Of a stretch of 64,000 nt of DNA, positions 36,983 to 50,717 are shown one piece after another. Source of the DNA: Syncephalastrum monosporum B8922 (Eukaryota; Mucoromycota; Mucoromycetes; Mucorales; Syncephalastraceae); assembly GCA_000697355.1 (NCBI GenBank), contig JNEN01000841.1, forward strand, positions 248,001 to 312,000. Direction: 5' to 3'. Each line of letters starts with the position of its first letter. The stretch's first letter is position 1. Made by a program: the position numbers and the translations under genes. Below the pieces are notes generated by a model that saw nothing but the letters and a program-made list of their open reading frames with translations, searched no databases and was not told where the DNA came from.

Positions 36983-38047
36983 GGTCGAGTGATGGCTTGA
37001 AACTGGGAAAAGAAGTGAAGCGAAAAATATCGGTCAACCTCCATGGATTGCAAGCCCCCGAACGATCTTCCTTTTTTTTTTTTTATCTCACTCCGCAAGA
37101 AGGAAAAGATGTACCGAGCCATAGCGTAAACTAGTACTGGCTGTGTGGGCTATCACCATGGCACTTTTGTTGGAGAGGTTGCAAATATAAGAAAATCTGT
37201 ATTTCATGCGGCGTCGCCATAGCAAAGGGGATCGTACGTTTACATTTGATTAGACAGGAAGGCAACTGATACGTTGTATTATTTTTTCGGAATCAGAAGA
37301 GTCTTGAATAAACTATTCATTTACGACGTATGTACGGATGAGGTTCGAACTGTGGCATTATTGTACTGTATTGCAAGTAAGCTTGTCAAGAGTGGAAAGT
37401 GGATGCTATATATCCTGTACATAATTGTCGACTTGTCTATTAATAAGACGCAATTTATTGACATGCTGTCATATTAATCACACCTTCGTTAAGCAAAACA
37501 CGATCACTACGCTACACGCTGGCGCCAACGTCTTGGGGGCATCTCTCGTATGCAAGCTCGAGGGATTGACCGTCGAAAGTCAGTGGAAGAAGTACTGGTG
37601 GGACCACCACAGACAGGTACATCGAAGAAGCTCATCCAAATTGTTTCCACCCAAGGAGCAAGCCCTTACTGCCTTGTTCAGGCGCCCCATTCTGCGCGAA
37701 AAAGTGGCGGACAGCCGCCCTGCCATGGGCATGAAAATGTCCACGGCATACAGGCTTTCCCAACGACACCGCCAAAAATCAACTACTTGATCATCAGGTC
37801 GACCCCTTTAAATATAACGCGCTTTAGTGGCCGATGGCGACTTACATAAAGAATGAGAGAAGCTCGACAAGCCTATTCCGAGAAAAAGCGAAAAGACAAA
37901 GTGAACATATGTACATACAATGACAGAAATATGTCACTAATATGATTTCCGTGAAGATATATGTTGACGTAGCGTTTGCAGCCCCAGTGTAAGCAAAAGC
38001 GCTGACAGCGCGTCGAGAGTCAAAATCGGCCTCTCTTGTTTGCATGT
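36983..38047. other. Intergenic region with a possible unrecognised exon
   Basis: About 1.06 kb. The stretch 37490-37800 is less AT-rich than its flanks and open in two frames (for example TVESQWKKYWWDHHRQVHRR, and VEEVLVGPPQTGTSKK in another), which may be an unrecognised exon or gene remnant. I cannot decide. The rest shows nothing. Confidence 0.35.
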
Positions 38048-40754
38048 ATGGTGTTGATATCCAGACTATTTTGCGTGGCGTATGTAACGACGCTCAGGTA
38101 TTATCGAGGTGTGCCTGGTCGGCGCTATGTCAACCCAAGCGGAGGTCGCTGTTATAAAACGCGTGCAAGAGCAGAGCCGCAGTGGTTTGTGCAAAAGAAG
38201 GCACCTTCTCCCGTTAACCAAACTATGCGCATCCTGTGTGTGGCAGAAAAGAACAGCGCTGCCAAGGCCATTGCCGGTCTCCTGTCTTCGAACAACTTCC
38301 GCGCGGTAATAGCTTCCCTCCTGGCGTATAGCAAGATGGACTCACTCGGGTAGACAACAGGAGCGATCGAACGCGGAATACATTATGAACTACTCGTTTG
38401 ACTACACTTTTGAGAATCGACCGTCGAGCATCGTCATGACCAGTGTACGAGGACACATTACGGATCACATCTTCCGTGCGCCCTACGACAAGTTTGCGGA
38501 AGGAGACCCGATTGATCTTTTTGACGCGCCTATTCACGTCGTGTCGTCCTATGTAAGTGGTGTCTTTTGCTGGAGTGCATTGCTCACACAAAGACAGCCT
38601 GATATAGATCGGAATCTACAAAACCTGGCTCGAGGCTGCGACATGCTCTTTATCTGGACGGATTGCGATCGCGAAGGCGAAGATATCGGTTGGGAGATTC
38701 TTGATGTCTGTCGCAAAGTCAAACCGGGCATGCGCGTCTGTCGTGCCCACTTCTCGGAAATGCAAGCCGCGTATGTGTCTCTACAAGGAAAGCTAGATGC
38801 TGATGAGAGACTGATCTCAAAGTAATATCCAGGGCCATCCATCGGGCTGCCCAGAACCCGGTTGAGCTCAACATGCAGCAAGTCCACGCCGTCGAACTCA
38901 GACGCGAATTGGACCTGCGCACAGGCTATGCTTTCTCGCGTTACCTGACCATGCATCTGCAACACGCCTTGCCCCATCTCTTCACAGGCCGCAACAAGCC
39001 TATCAGTTATGGTAAGCCCACCGTCATGCAACATCGGCACCGGCATTCACACACATATCCTGTATCAGGGAGCTGTCAATTTCCTACTCTTGGCTTCGTC
39101 GTGGATCGCTTCATGGAACGGAAAAATTTCGTACCTGAAAGTTTCTGGAAGATCCACATGTCCTATACCCCGCCCAATGCTCCTCCGTCCGAACAGGTCA
39201 AGGCCGAATTCAACTGGAAGCGCCAGCGCCTCTTTGACCGCTACATGTGTTTCGTGCTCTTCTCCACCTGCTACGAGAGCCCTGTCGCGACCGTGACCAA
39301 GGTTGAACGCAAGCGCACCACCAAGAGGTAAGACAGCCATAGTGGCATCATGCAGGCTGGAGCCAATCTATTTGTCCCTTCTTCTAGGAAACCGCTTCCT
39401 CTCACAACCGTCGAGATGCAGAAGTTGGCGACCCGTCTGCTGGGCATGTCAGGTTCCCGTGTCATGGAGGTAATAAAAAGAAAGGTGTGCATTACCAGTC
39501 TTGTGGTTGTATTAAAGGCGTATAGGTCGCTGAAGATCTTTACCGCGCGGGTTTAATCAGCTATCCCAGAACGGAAACAGACCAATTCGACAGACGCTTT
39601 CAATTTGAGCCTTTGATCCGGAAACACATTAATGATACCCGGTGGGGTGAGCATGCTCGAACGTAAGTGCTTCTTTGCATTGATTAGATGAAAAAAGAAA
39701 AGACTCATCCATTTGGCCATAGCCTGCTGGCGGGAGAGTTTGAACGACCCAGGAACGGCACCCACAATGACAAGGCTCATCCACCGATCCACCCCACCGG
39801 CTACGATTTCAATGCGAATATGACGGCCGACCACCACAAGGTGTACGAGCTCGTTGCACGTCGTTTCCTGGGTGCATGTTGGAAGGATGCGGTCGGATAC
39901 GAGACCGTTGTGGACTGTCAGATCGCGGAAGAGGAGTTTGATACCAAGGGCCTAATCATTGTCGACCGCAACTACCTTAATGTATATACTTACGATAACT
40001 GGCGTGGCAATCAGATCCCTGAATTCCAGGAAAATGACCAGTTTGTGCCTTCCGAGCTCGAGATGAAAGAGGGTCAGACCGAAGCGCCTAAGCTACTCAC
40101 CGAATATGACCTCATTTCCTTGATGGAAAAAAATGAGATCGGCACCGACGCCACCATTGCTGACCATATCCAGAAGATCCTGGATCGACTTTACAGCTAC
40201 AAGGACGGCCAGTACTTTTACCCGAGCACGTTGGGCGTCGGCCTTGTGCTCGGATTCGGCGAGATTGGTTTTGAAGAGAGTTTGAGCAAACCCTTTTTGC
40301 GACGAAAGGTACGGAGAAAAAACAAAAAGATGAGCCCTTGTACTGAAATATTTTCACCGTGGGAGATTAGATGGAGGCGGAACTCAAAGACATTTGTGAC
40401 GGACTGGCTCAGAAGGAGGATGTTCTGCGTGCCAACGTGGATCGCTACCGTGAAATGTATATCAAGACCGTGCGGCAGTTCAACCAGGTGATCAACTCGA
40501 TGCAGCAGTACTATCGCCCCCGCGAGGATGAAGAGAATATAAGAAATGCGCTTGCTGCTGCGCCTGCGAACCGCGGCGGACGCGGAGGAATGAATGGGGC
40601 GAATGGCACGGCTGGACGTGGTGGCGGCCGAGGCGGGCGTGGCGGCAGTCGTGGAAACAGCACTAGCAGCAGTAGAGGGTCGACACGCGGGCGCGGTGGC
40701 ACACGGGGCCGTGGGCGAGGCCGTGGACGAGGCCGAGGTCAGAGCGAAACATAG
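38048..40754 (+). CDS. TOP3: DNA topoisomerase III (type IA)
   Basis: Several exons. The core starts at 38225 with MRILCVAEKNSAAKAIAGLL (Toprim). DLLFIWTDCDREGED-type residues (here CDMLFIWTDCDREGEDIGWE) supply the metal-binding acids, followed by ISYGSCQFPTLGFVVDRFME, FNWKRQRLFDR, and GLISYPRTETD with the active-site Tyr. HPPIHPT and LLTEYDLISLMEKNEIGTDA follow. The frame is open upstream to an ATG at 38048, adding 59 residues rich in Arg and almost free of acids (MVLISRLFCVAYVTTLRYYR), which looks like a mitochondrial presequence; 38225 would give the nuclear form. The C-terminus is an RG/RGG-rich tail of about 90 residues, without the zinc fingers of animal TOP3A. It works with a RecQ helicase and Rmi1 to dissolve Holliday junctions. 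Confidence 0.93.
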
Positions 40755-41069
40755 AACCCCTATGGAAGGAAACAAGAAAAAAGAAGTAGGCGAAAGTAAG
40801 AAAAACTTGTAAATAGCGACTGTCTGCATAATTTTTTTTTTCTACTACTTTTACACTTGCTCAATAAAAATGAGCAAATCGCCGATTTTGGAAATCGGTG
40901 TTTCCAAAGACGTGTCCGCAAGTCGCATGACACCAGTTTGCAGTTGCAGTTGCAGTTTGTGTGTGTATTGTCTCCTTACCCCATTCAAGTCCTGTTTTTT
41001 TATTCTACTTTTTGTCTTCTTTATTTCTACCAGAGCTACTCTCTTACTCTCTCTCTCTTTGCTGCGGAA

Positions 41070-44000
41070 ATGAAGGCGTGGGATTTCATTCCGTCGGCAT
41101 GGTCTAATTTTGCCCTGCCTACGAACATACAGAAGAGGCTGTACAAGTTCCTGCTGCGCAAGGCCATAGGACAGTTCCTCGCCAACGAGCTCGATCTCGA
41201 AAACTTTGACATTGAGCTTGTCAATGGCTCAGTAGAACTACGTGAACTCGACTTAAACCTCCATGTACGACACCCGCTTTAGATTGTGCATCGCTTGTTT
41301 AACGCTTTCAACAGACACTGAACGAACTGCTCGTCGACACCCCGTTTGTTATCGAACAGGGTCGTGTAGCAAGTATCCATGCGACGTTGCCCTGGTCGAG
41401 TTTCTGGAGCGGCGACATATCATTAAAGGTCCAGGGCCTGCAGGTCACTCTCCGGCCCCTAGAAAAGACAGATCGACGACGTAAGCTGCTTTCATGCAAT
41501 TCTGTGCTTGCTGTATTCATTCTTCGTTTTGTATCTACATACATGAACGACAGCACGACCCAGACAAGACGACGACTCGCCCATCTTGTCGTCCTCGCTG
41601 CACTTTGCGGATGATTTTCTAAAGAGCGAGATGGATGACGAGCAGGACGAGCTGATAGACTCGATCCAGCAGTCGATCCACTCGTCGACGCTTAACAGCA
41701 ATAACAACAACAGCGCTGACATTGATCTCGACACAGATGGCCTCCAGGTGCTGACCCGAGTCATTGATAAAATGCTCGCCAAGATCAAAGTCGATGTCGT
41801 CGATACCCTGATACGAATAAGTCATACATCAGCTGCTGTGCCCCCGTTGGCAGGTGATCATCGACCCTTCGCAGAAGACACAGAGTATTACCTCGACATA
41901 CAGATCCCCAAAGTGTCCTACTTTGACGAGACGCCCGGCTTCAACCCATCCAACACGTCCAATACATCTACAGCAACATCCTCACCGTCACCATCAGCAA
42001 CGACAGCAACCGCAGCATCAGCATCAACATCAGCAACCCTGTCTGAATCAAGCGTCCTGTTGCCCCCCAATGCCAACGAGACCATCAAGATCATCACCGT
42101 CGCTTCACCCACCGTCTGGCTACGCTCCAGCCAGAACATGCGCTCATCTCTTTATACCCACCCCACCCAGAGTGAGACCACCTTGCAGGACGAGTCAGAC
42201 GATGACAATGATTTGAGTCAAACCGAGTTCTACGAAGCTGAGGAGGGCGACTCGACCTTGTTCAGAAGCACCACGAGCTCGACCTACAAACGACGGATGA
42301 GCGGCTCCATCCCCCCACGCGCCTTTCCCCGCCGGCCGTATCCGACCTCGGCGAGCTTCGTCAGCCACCACAAGCCCTACGAAGCCCTGCTGTTGACCAC
42401 CCTCGATGGCGAGAATTGGCTCCGTATGCGTTTGCGTCCCTCCTTTCCCTTTGATTTAGGCGAGCCGTCTGACCAGCCCGCCGTGCGCCAGGTGGAGTGC
42501 ATGCTCAGCCATGTGCGCGCCATCATCACGCCGCGCCAGACCGCCTTCTTGTACGATCTGCTCCAAAAGCTGATGGATGCACCCGAAAGTCAAAGGCCGA
42601 CGCCGACAACCAGTCAGGACAGGCCCTCGCCCCCAGTGCCTGACATGGACTCGCCTGTACAGCGCTCCTCGAGGCCCATACGGCCGCCCCACCTCGAAGG
42701 CACGTACCGCTCCAGCTCGCCTGCACCGCCCGCCCCATCGACGCCTGGCCTCAAGGTCAAGGTTCAGCTCACCCGGATCGACGCGTTTGTTTTCTATGCC
42801 GAGCCGCAGCCCACACTGGCACGCACACTCGCGGGCCCTGTGCGCGACTACACGGACACGAGCCACTTACGCGTCACGCTTGACAATGTCATTTTGCGCC
42901 ACTTGCTGTATCAAAACAGCCGACCCGACAAGACCAAGGCACGGCAGAACCGGCGGCCATCCATCCAGAGCCCACGTCACGACACGCAGCCGTCTGCGAA
43001 TGCAAAGCAGGCCTTGCTCTCCACCTTGGACGTCCGGATATCCGACTTTGCCATCGACGAGCTCGTCACCCAACCCACCAACCACCGTCAAAAAGCGACG
43101 GAAAAGGCGTTTCAAATGGAATATGGGTGCTATCTCCCCGTGCTTGAGTTCGACGACGCGATCCGCACTACCTACAGCGGCAACCCGACTTTCCCGTCCA
43201 TGGCTGAGACCTATCGGCGTCCCCAGAAGAAGTCGCGGATGGCTGAGAGACATTTGGCGGTGCGCCTTCGTGTCGAGAAGAAGCGGACACATGAAGTGGA
43301 CCGCTTTGCGCAAGGTGAGTCGGGCATGATGAAAATAGAACAGTAGGACTGATGGGCTTCGTGATGTCATGTAGCGACGTACCTAGATCAGGATACACTG
43401 GTTGAAGTTTTGCCATTTAAACTACATGTCGATCCGCGCATCGTCGATCGCCTTGAGAACTATGTCTACGACGTGATGTATGTTCAGCGCCAACAGCACG
43501 TCGCAGAGCAAAACGAAGACCCAAGGTAATAAGAGGAAAGGAAAAAAAAGTCCAATCAATGCAAAATCTTGACCCTTTATTTCTTACTTCCCCCCCCGCC
43601 CCTGAACCAGCGCATCGAGCAACTCGTTTGGTCAGCGCATCTATGACGACCTAAGCCGCACCTCGGGCGAGCTTCAATGCCGCAAAAAGGCATCCGTGCG
43701 CTGCGCCATGATTCGTATTATTGTGTACGCGCCCGACATGAGCCAAGTCAGCACCCAGACCGAGTTTAATGACTATATCCATGCCGACATGCTGAGCGTG
43801 GATGTGAAGAAGCTCGATGTTCACTGGAAAGCATCCGAGGAGTCACGGGACGACGACGAGCTGCTCTCAGCGCACAGCGCGACTTACAGCAGCGATTTCC
43901 GCAAAGACACGCCGTTGCGCCTCCATGCGGAGTGTAAGACGATCCATGTCTTTCTCAAGTTTGCACACGGTAAATAAAAGAAAGAAAAAAGCGAAAATCC

Positions 44001-47000
44001 ATGTCCCTTTTATAGGCCGCTAACAGAAACGCAGAGCATCTGGCACGGTGCTGGTTCACAGCCGGACCATCCAACGGCGTCTCAGAGCACCCACCTTTCA
44101 GCGCAGTGCGCGAGTCACCCAATTTTGAAATCACGCTGCGTGGATCGACGCAAAGCAAGCCCGTGACCGGTCGACCAGGTTACTTTGGTGCAGGCTCCGA
44201 GATACCTTCCAAGCTCTTTGAACACCTTGCGCGCAACGCGTCCTTCACGGTCGACCAAAAAATGCACGTCCCGATGGAGGACCAGGCCGAGTCCGCCATG
44301 ATGTTCAAGCAACGCACGGTGGAGACTTCGGTAAGTTCTGCAAGTGTCGATCTCAGGTAGTCCAGTAGCTAACTCAGTCATGTCTGTACCGTGTTAGCTT
44401 TTCGTGGTGAACTGTCACTTTCCAGTCACCCAGCTCAATCTCACCAAGCCGGTCTGGGACACGTTCCAAGTCGTGCAGAACGACCTTGTGTTGTGGCAAC
44501 CCCGGTTCTTGTCCAAGCTCCAGCAAGACGAACCGGCCGTCTCACCCGTGGCACCAGAGGAGATGGAATTTTCGAGTGGGTTTGGCACGTCCCCCTCCTT
44601 GCTTGCCTCGAGTGTTCTCAGCCAGAGCCAGGAGCGCTTGAACCCCCCATCACGCGTTCCTAGCTTGCTCTCTCTCGTGGCTGTCATGAGTGAAGGTGAA
44701 CGAACACGCACTGTGATGTATTCTGCTAATGCGGTTTTTCAACAGCGATCTGGCACTTGCACTACGAAGACGGAACCACAAAGGAGACGTACAAACTCAA
44801 GATGACGGATTTTCGCTATTTTACGGTGGTTAAACATTTGGGCATGGTAAGCGGATCGCTCATGTATTTTCCTCTGTTTCTTTCTGACGTGCAGCCCCAC
44901 CACCCCCCAACCCCAGGATGAAAACATAACGACACTGGACATTGATGATCTCACCCTGGACCGCATATACCCCGACCAAGTCCCCATTGTGTCAAGAACC
45001 GTACCTAAAAACTTCAATGTAAGTCCAGAGAAAACGGGCGGATACTTGTGGTTGACTCGATTGCTTTCTTTCAGTCCAAAAGCGATACATCCATGGTTTC
45101 TTTGTTTGCGCGACTGTCCATGTACCCATCTATGAATAAGCAGAACAAGGTGACGAGCGTGGTGGTCTGCAATCTATGCTGGAAATTTGGCATGGATTTT
45201 GACTACATCGAGCACCTGCTTCAGTTCCAAAAAGTGCCCGACGATGTACGTTCGCGCATGACATCGTACCTCGTTGACTCACCTCTTTGATAGATGGTCT
45301 ACATTGATCCCCCGACGCAATATAACAAGATCTTTGCCCATGTGCTGGACACATCCGTCGACTACAAGCCGATTCACCTCCCGTCGCGGTGCGTCGTTGC
45401 GGTCGATAATATCGAGGTCGTGACCGAGGTGATTTCGAGCGGGCAACCCCTGATCGACGTCAAGACGTATGTGCAGAGCATCAACGTGTATCTCGTCGAT
45501 GACGTGGCTGACCTGGACGTGTTCGACGGTGAGCAATGCGAGCCGCCGATTGACGCCCGGCGGTACTGGGCCACACTTGGGCTGCCATGTGTTTTAACCG
45601 TGCAGAGCTTCGAGGCTCGCATCAAGGCTAAATTGCAACCAGACTTGGCGGTGCCTGACCTAGATGTGGCCATCCTGAATAACATCGTCACCCTGGAGGG
45701 ATGCGCGGACGCGTTCCAGTCCCTGGTCAACCTGCTCACCTACGTTGCGAATCGGGGCGATGTCCCGATGGAGACCATCCGTGCCCAGAAGAAGGCAGAA
45801 CGCCAAACGAGAAAACCCAAGCGACCGAGCCAGCCCATCGTGTCGCCGGCCCACCCCGAAAAGACAGACATGCTCGCCAGCCTCGACCCAGACGCGTTTC
45901 GGCGATGGTCAAACGCACCGTCCGCGCCTCCACCCACCGATCTAAGCTATGTAGAGGAGTACTATACCACAACAACCACCTCCGCATCTGACCGTCGACC
46001 GCCCAAGCCGCGCCGCAAACACGCGTCGGCGCGTGGCAAGGAGGACATGGTCCGGGTCCTGACCCACGAGGAAGGGCTGACGATCGTCGAGGACTTTTAC
46101 AACGTGCAAAAGGACGCGCCCAAGCCGGCCAAGGCGGTCGTCGATGCCGCACGGGCGCTGATCAAGCTGCACGTGCGCGATTTTGACGTGGTGTGGAAAC
46201 TGCATGACGGACTGGACGCGCGCTACCTGCAGGCGGGGGAACGTGGCGACCGCGCGCGTACGTCCCAGCCCGGCTCGGTGGGCAGCTACACAAGCACGCT
46301 GTATGGTGAAGCCATGTCGCGCGCCAGCAGTCTCGATACCAACGCGACGAGCTCACCCGTCGAGCGCGGGTACGTGAACCCGTCCCCTACCTTTTCACAC
46401 TCGCCCGAATTCCTGGAAGGCTCTCCCGGCGACCCTTACGTGGACATCCGTCGGCCGCGCTCGCTCCCGCGGCGACGCCGCTCGGAGCGCTTCCAGCGGT
46501 CGTCTATGCCTGACATCGAGCTGCGTGCGGAGGGCGTCTCGGTCGATTTCCACTGGATGCCAGCTGCAGATCCCACAGGACTGCATCTCGTGTTTGCTGT
46601 GCGCGACTTGGAGGTGATTGATAATGTGCGCACGTCGTCGTGGCACAAGTTCCTGGGTTACATGCGGCCAGATGCTAACGCGCCCCCGCGCGAGCGCGGC
46701 TCGAGCATGCTCCATGTTGAAGTCACAGGCGTGCGCCCGATCATGGAGGACCTTACGATGGAGTACCGCGTCAAACTCAAGCTCCTGCCGTTGCGGCTGT
46801 ATGTCGATCAGGATGCGCTGACATTCTTGGTGCGCTACTTTACGTTCGACAAACAAAAGCTGCGATCGACGGCGGCGGCCAACACGGCGATCCAGACCTG
46901 GGGCGAAAAGGACGAAGGGGACCCACAGGAGGTGGAAGAGCAGGAAGAGGAGAATGGCGAGATTTTCTTTCGTAAGTCGCAGAGCAGAAAGGACAGTCAA

Positions 47001-47927
47001 AGGAAGATGACTCATTGGACTTGACAGAACATGTGGAAATCCAGCCGATCGTGCTCAAGATCGATTACAAACCAAAGTATCTCAATTACGGTAACCTCAA
47101 GGAAGGCCAGTTCGCCGAGCTTGTCAACTTGTTCCACCTCGACGGGGCCGACATCCAGCTCAGCCAAGTGCGCCTGACAGGCATCAATGGTCTCACCAAG
47201 CTCGGCGACCGGCTCAACCAGGAGTGGCTGCCGCACATCATGAACACCCAGGTGCCCCACATGGTCTCGGGCGTCTCTCCTATCCGATCCATCGTCAATG
47301 TCGGCAGCGGCGTCGCCGACCTCGTCCTTCTCCCCATCCAGCAATACCGCAAGGATGGGCGCGTCATCCGCGGCATCCAGCGCGGCACGCAGTCGTTTGC
47401 GCGCGCGACTGCCATGGAGGCCATCAAGCTCTCGGCGCGCTTTGCTTCGGGGGCGCAGGTCATTCTCGAGCATGCGGATGACTTCTTTTCGTCGAACGTC
47501 ACCGTCCAGGAGGATAACCAGCAACACAGCAAGTTTGCCAACCAACCTTCGGATTTGTCACAGGGTCTCCAGATCGCCTACCAGAGTTTGACGAGGAACT
47601 TGGGCTCGGCAGCGCATACCATCTTTGCCGTCCCTACCGAGATTGTGAGAGAGGAGGAGGAATCGATGCCCTCCACCTCGTCGTCGTCGTCAGCATCCGA
47701 TCACAAGGCCGTCATCCGGGCCGTCCCCGTCGCGGTGATCAAGCCCATGATTGGCCTGACGGGCGCGTTTCAGAGTATCATGGTCGGGTTGCGGAATACC
47801 ATTGATCCTGTCATGCGGTTACAAAGTGAAGACGTAAGTAGCCATTCAACACGTGCTTGCATGAATTGACGTGATGCTCACTGTTTTACTCTTTTTCCAG
47901 AAATACAAGAACAAGCAAAAGTCTTAA
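41070..47927 (+). CDS. ATG2: Autophagy-related protein 2 (bridge-like lipid-transfer protein)
   Basis: About 2,000 residues in over a dozen exons, the usual Atg2 size. The N-terminus is the chorein domain: FLLRKAIGQFLANELDLENF, then VELRELDLNLH / TLNELL with the intron between. The second and third exons join at 41264/41315. A long low-complexity acidic and Ser/Thr-rich insert lies around 41600-42300. The C-terminal ATG_C block is unmistakable: GVSPIRSIVNVGSGVADLVL, LLPIQQYRKDGRVIRGIQRG and TQSFARATAMEAIKLSARFA. The last exon is tiny and basic (KYKNKQKS). Atg2 channels phospholipid from the ER to the growing phagophore, with Atg18/WIPI and Atg9. Exon limits in the middle are approximate, but frames join well. 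Confidence 0.95.
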
Positions 47928-48222
47928 AACTTCTACTGTATAGTTTCTGTGTACTATTTAATAGCTCTTTTATTGTAAGAGACCCGATCTATCCCCATTT
48001 TAACGCAGTACGTACATTCACGCCATCCCTTTCACACCGACACCTCGTTTCTGCACACACACACACACACACACACAAAGAGACAAAACATGCTCCAACA
48101 AAAATAGTATACTTGAATGTCAATTGCAATGCATTCTTAAAAAATGAACATGTAAAACTTCTTATATTACATAAAGTTGGATGAGATCAGCTACATTGGG
48201 GGTTGGCGGGTGGATATCATGT
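47928..48222. other. Convergent intergenic gap with (AC)n
   Basis: The ATG2 and prolyl-tRNA synthetase genes converge here. A (CA)12 repeat spans 48054-48077. No gene. Confidence 0.7.
48054..48077. repeat. (CA)12 microsatellite
   Basis: Twelve CA units between the 3' ends of ATG2 and the prolyl-tRNA synthetase gene. Confidence 0.9.
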
Positions 48223-50717
48223 CTAGTAGCTTCTGCCAAAGAGCATGTAGTGCTTGGCGTCCTGACCACAGTAGACGCACTTGGTCACGCCAGGCACGAT
48301 GGGCTTGTCGGTGGGCTGGACGAACGGGTTGCAAAGCGTCTTGGCGCCCATCGACGGGGCGCGCTCGTCCTCCTCCTCGCCATTGTTGGAAGAGCGGGCC
48401 GAGTTCTCCTTGATGTCGTCCTCGCACTCGGGGCGATCGCACCAGGGCATCAAGCAGAGCTTCTTGTCGTTCAGAGCAGGCACAAAGTCCTCCCATTTTT
48501 CGATGCGAGCAATGGACTCGTCCATCTTGGCCTTGGCGCGCTCATACATCTCGCGCTGCATGGTGTCCATGGCCTCCTGGATACCTTTCTCGAGGTTGTC
48601 GAGCGGGATGGCAAACTTGGCGCCCGTGTCACGGCGCACGACCGTGACCTGCTTCTTCTGCAAGTCCTTGGGGCCGACCTCAAGACGAAGGGGCACACCG
48701 CGCAGCTCCCAGTGGTTGAACTTGAAGCCCGGGGTATAGTTATCGCGCAGATCCGCCTTGGCCTTGACACCGGCCTTCTTCAGGCGGGCCGCGACGTCCT
48801 TGCAGGCGTCGTAGACGAGGTCAAAGTCGGCCTTGGTCGACTTGACGGTCAGACCGCAGGGGATGATGACGGTCTGATAAAGCGCGACGCGGGGCGGGAG
48901 GACCAGACCCTTGTCGTCACCGTGGACCATGACCATGACGCCGATCGTGCGGGTCGACAGACCCCAAGAGTTTTGCCAGACGTGGATCTTCTTGGCCTCG
49001 TCGGTCGCGGTGGGCGGGGCCTTGGGGTCCTCGACCGTGATGTCAAACATGTGGGAGAAGTTCTGGCCGAGACAGTGGGAGGTACCGCCCTGGATAGCAC
49101 GGCCCGTGGTGGGGATGAAGCCCTCGACGGTGGTCGTGTACAGACCGCCCGCGAAACGCTCCTTTTCAGACTTGACACCCTTGACGACGGGAAGCGCGAG
49201 CAAGTCATTGTAGATTTGCTCATACAGATCCAGAATCTCGCGGACCTCCTGGCCAGCGCCCTCGAGGGTCAGATGGGCCGTGTGGCCCTCCTGCCACAAG
49301 AACTCACGCGTACGAAGGAAGGGTTCTATTAAAAGACGATCCTAACAATGAGCATGTAAAAAGTGCACGAGCGCATTATGGACTTACGCGGGTTCTTGAA
49401 TTCCCAACGAACGACAGAGCACCACTGGTTGATACGGAAGGGCAAGTCACGGTGGGAGCGGATCCACTTGGCAAAGTAAGGGTACATGACCGTCTCGGAG
49501 GTGGGACGAATGGCAATGTGCTCCTCCAGCTCGCTCTGACCGGCGCGCGTCACCCAAGCAACCTCGGGGGCAAAACCCTCAATGTGATCCTTCTCGCGCT
49601 CCAGAGCGCGGTTGGAAACGAACATGGGGAAGTAGGTATCCTCGACGCCCATCTCGGTGATGGCACCATCAAAGAAGTCTGATACATGCGATCAGACTCT
49701 TTTACTCATTCCATTCCATTTTCTTTTGCTGTACTTACTGGTGATCTCCTTCCAAACGTTGTAGGCGAGAGGACGGAGGATGTAGCAGCCCGAGACGTCA
49801 TAGTAGTCCAACATCTCACTCTTGACCAGAACCTACGCGACACACACACATGTATTAGCCTTCTCCACTCCCTTGTTCTCTTTAAGTGAGCATTTACCTG
49901 CTGGTACCAGCGCGAGAAGTCTGCCTCCTTCTTGACATCAATGCCCATCTGGTGAACGTCCTCAGCGGGAGCGGCCGCAGGAGCTATTGTCATAAAGATA
50001 AGGTTAGGCATAGGGCTGAAATAGGGAAAACGATAACTGGGCCGATTCACCAATCAGCGATAGGTACCTTCTTTACGGGCAGCAGGGGCGGCCTTGGGCT
50101 TTCCAGCGGCGGGCGCAGGAGCAGCCGCAGCGAGAGCAGCAAAGTCGACCTCGGTGGCATCCTTGCTGATCGACTTGAGATAGGCCTTCAGGTCATCGAC
50201 AGTGACGAAGACGGTCTTGTCAGCCGCGCCTTCACGGAAAGCCAGAAGCGTCGAGCCGCTCAAACCGACGAGGGCGGCATCCACGACGAGATGGACCAGG
50301 CTCAGATCAGCCACGTTCGACAGCGCAAAGGGCGACACTAGGAGAATGGCGTCAGAGACGGTGTCCCCTTTTTTTTTTTACACCTATTTGTTCAATTGTA
50401 CCTTGATCCTTGCCCACGCCAAAGGTGCCCTGAAGCAGATCCTCATTGGCGAAACGGCATTCCTTCAGACCGAGCTTCTTGCCGAGCTGGGTGACGTTCG
50501 TCTCGGACTCGTCCAAGGCGACCACAACGACGGGGGTGGGCGCAGCCGTCTTGGGCGTCTTGGGCTTCAGAATCAAACTCTTGGTGAGCTTAAAGTCAAT
50601 GCCGGGCGCAGCGGCGTCCAACGCGGCCTTCCAGGCCTTGTTATCCGCAGCAGCTTCGTGCGACACAGTCTTGGGCGAAATGGAGAGCTTCGAAAGCAGA
50701 TCCAGCACGGAGGCCAT
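48223..50717 (-). CDS. Cytosolic prolyl-tRNA synthetase with N-terminal ProX/YbaK-like domain
   Basis: About 710 residues in six or seven exons. The N-terminal part ([24 protein letters not shown] / [20 protein letters not shown]) is a YbaK/ProX-type trans-editing domain. An Ala/Pro/Lys linker with [16 protein letters not shown] follows. The class II catalytic core has motif 1 ([20 protein letters not shown], then [20 protein letters not shown]), motif 2 ([17 protein letters not shown], then [17 protein letters not shown]) and motif 3 ([17 protein letters not shown]). It ends with a zinc-binding-like C-terminal domain ([15 protein letters not shown] ... CVYCGQ ... LFGRSY), the archaeal/eukaryotic ProRS type with its conserved terminal Tyr. 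It charges tRNA-Pro; the N-terminal domain probably removes Ala mischarged on tRNA-Pro. Confidence 0.95.

Noticed and set aside
48181..49332. A 383-codon plus-strand frame opposite prolyl-tRNA synthetase.
   Set aside because: Shadow of a secure ProRS gene; composition is an antisense artefact.
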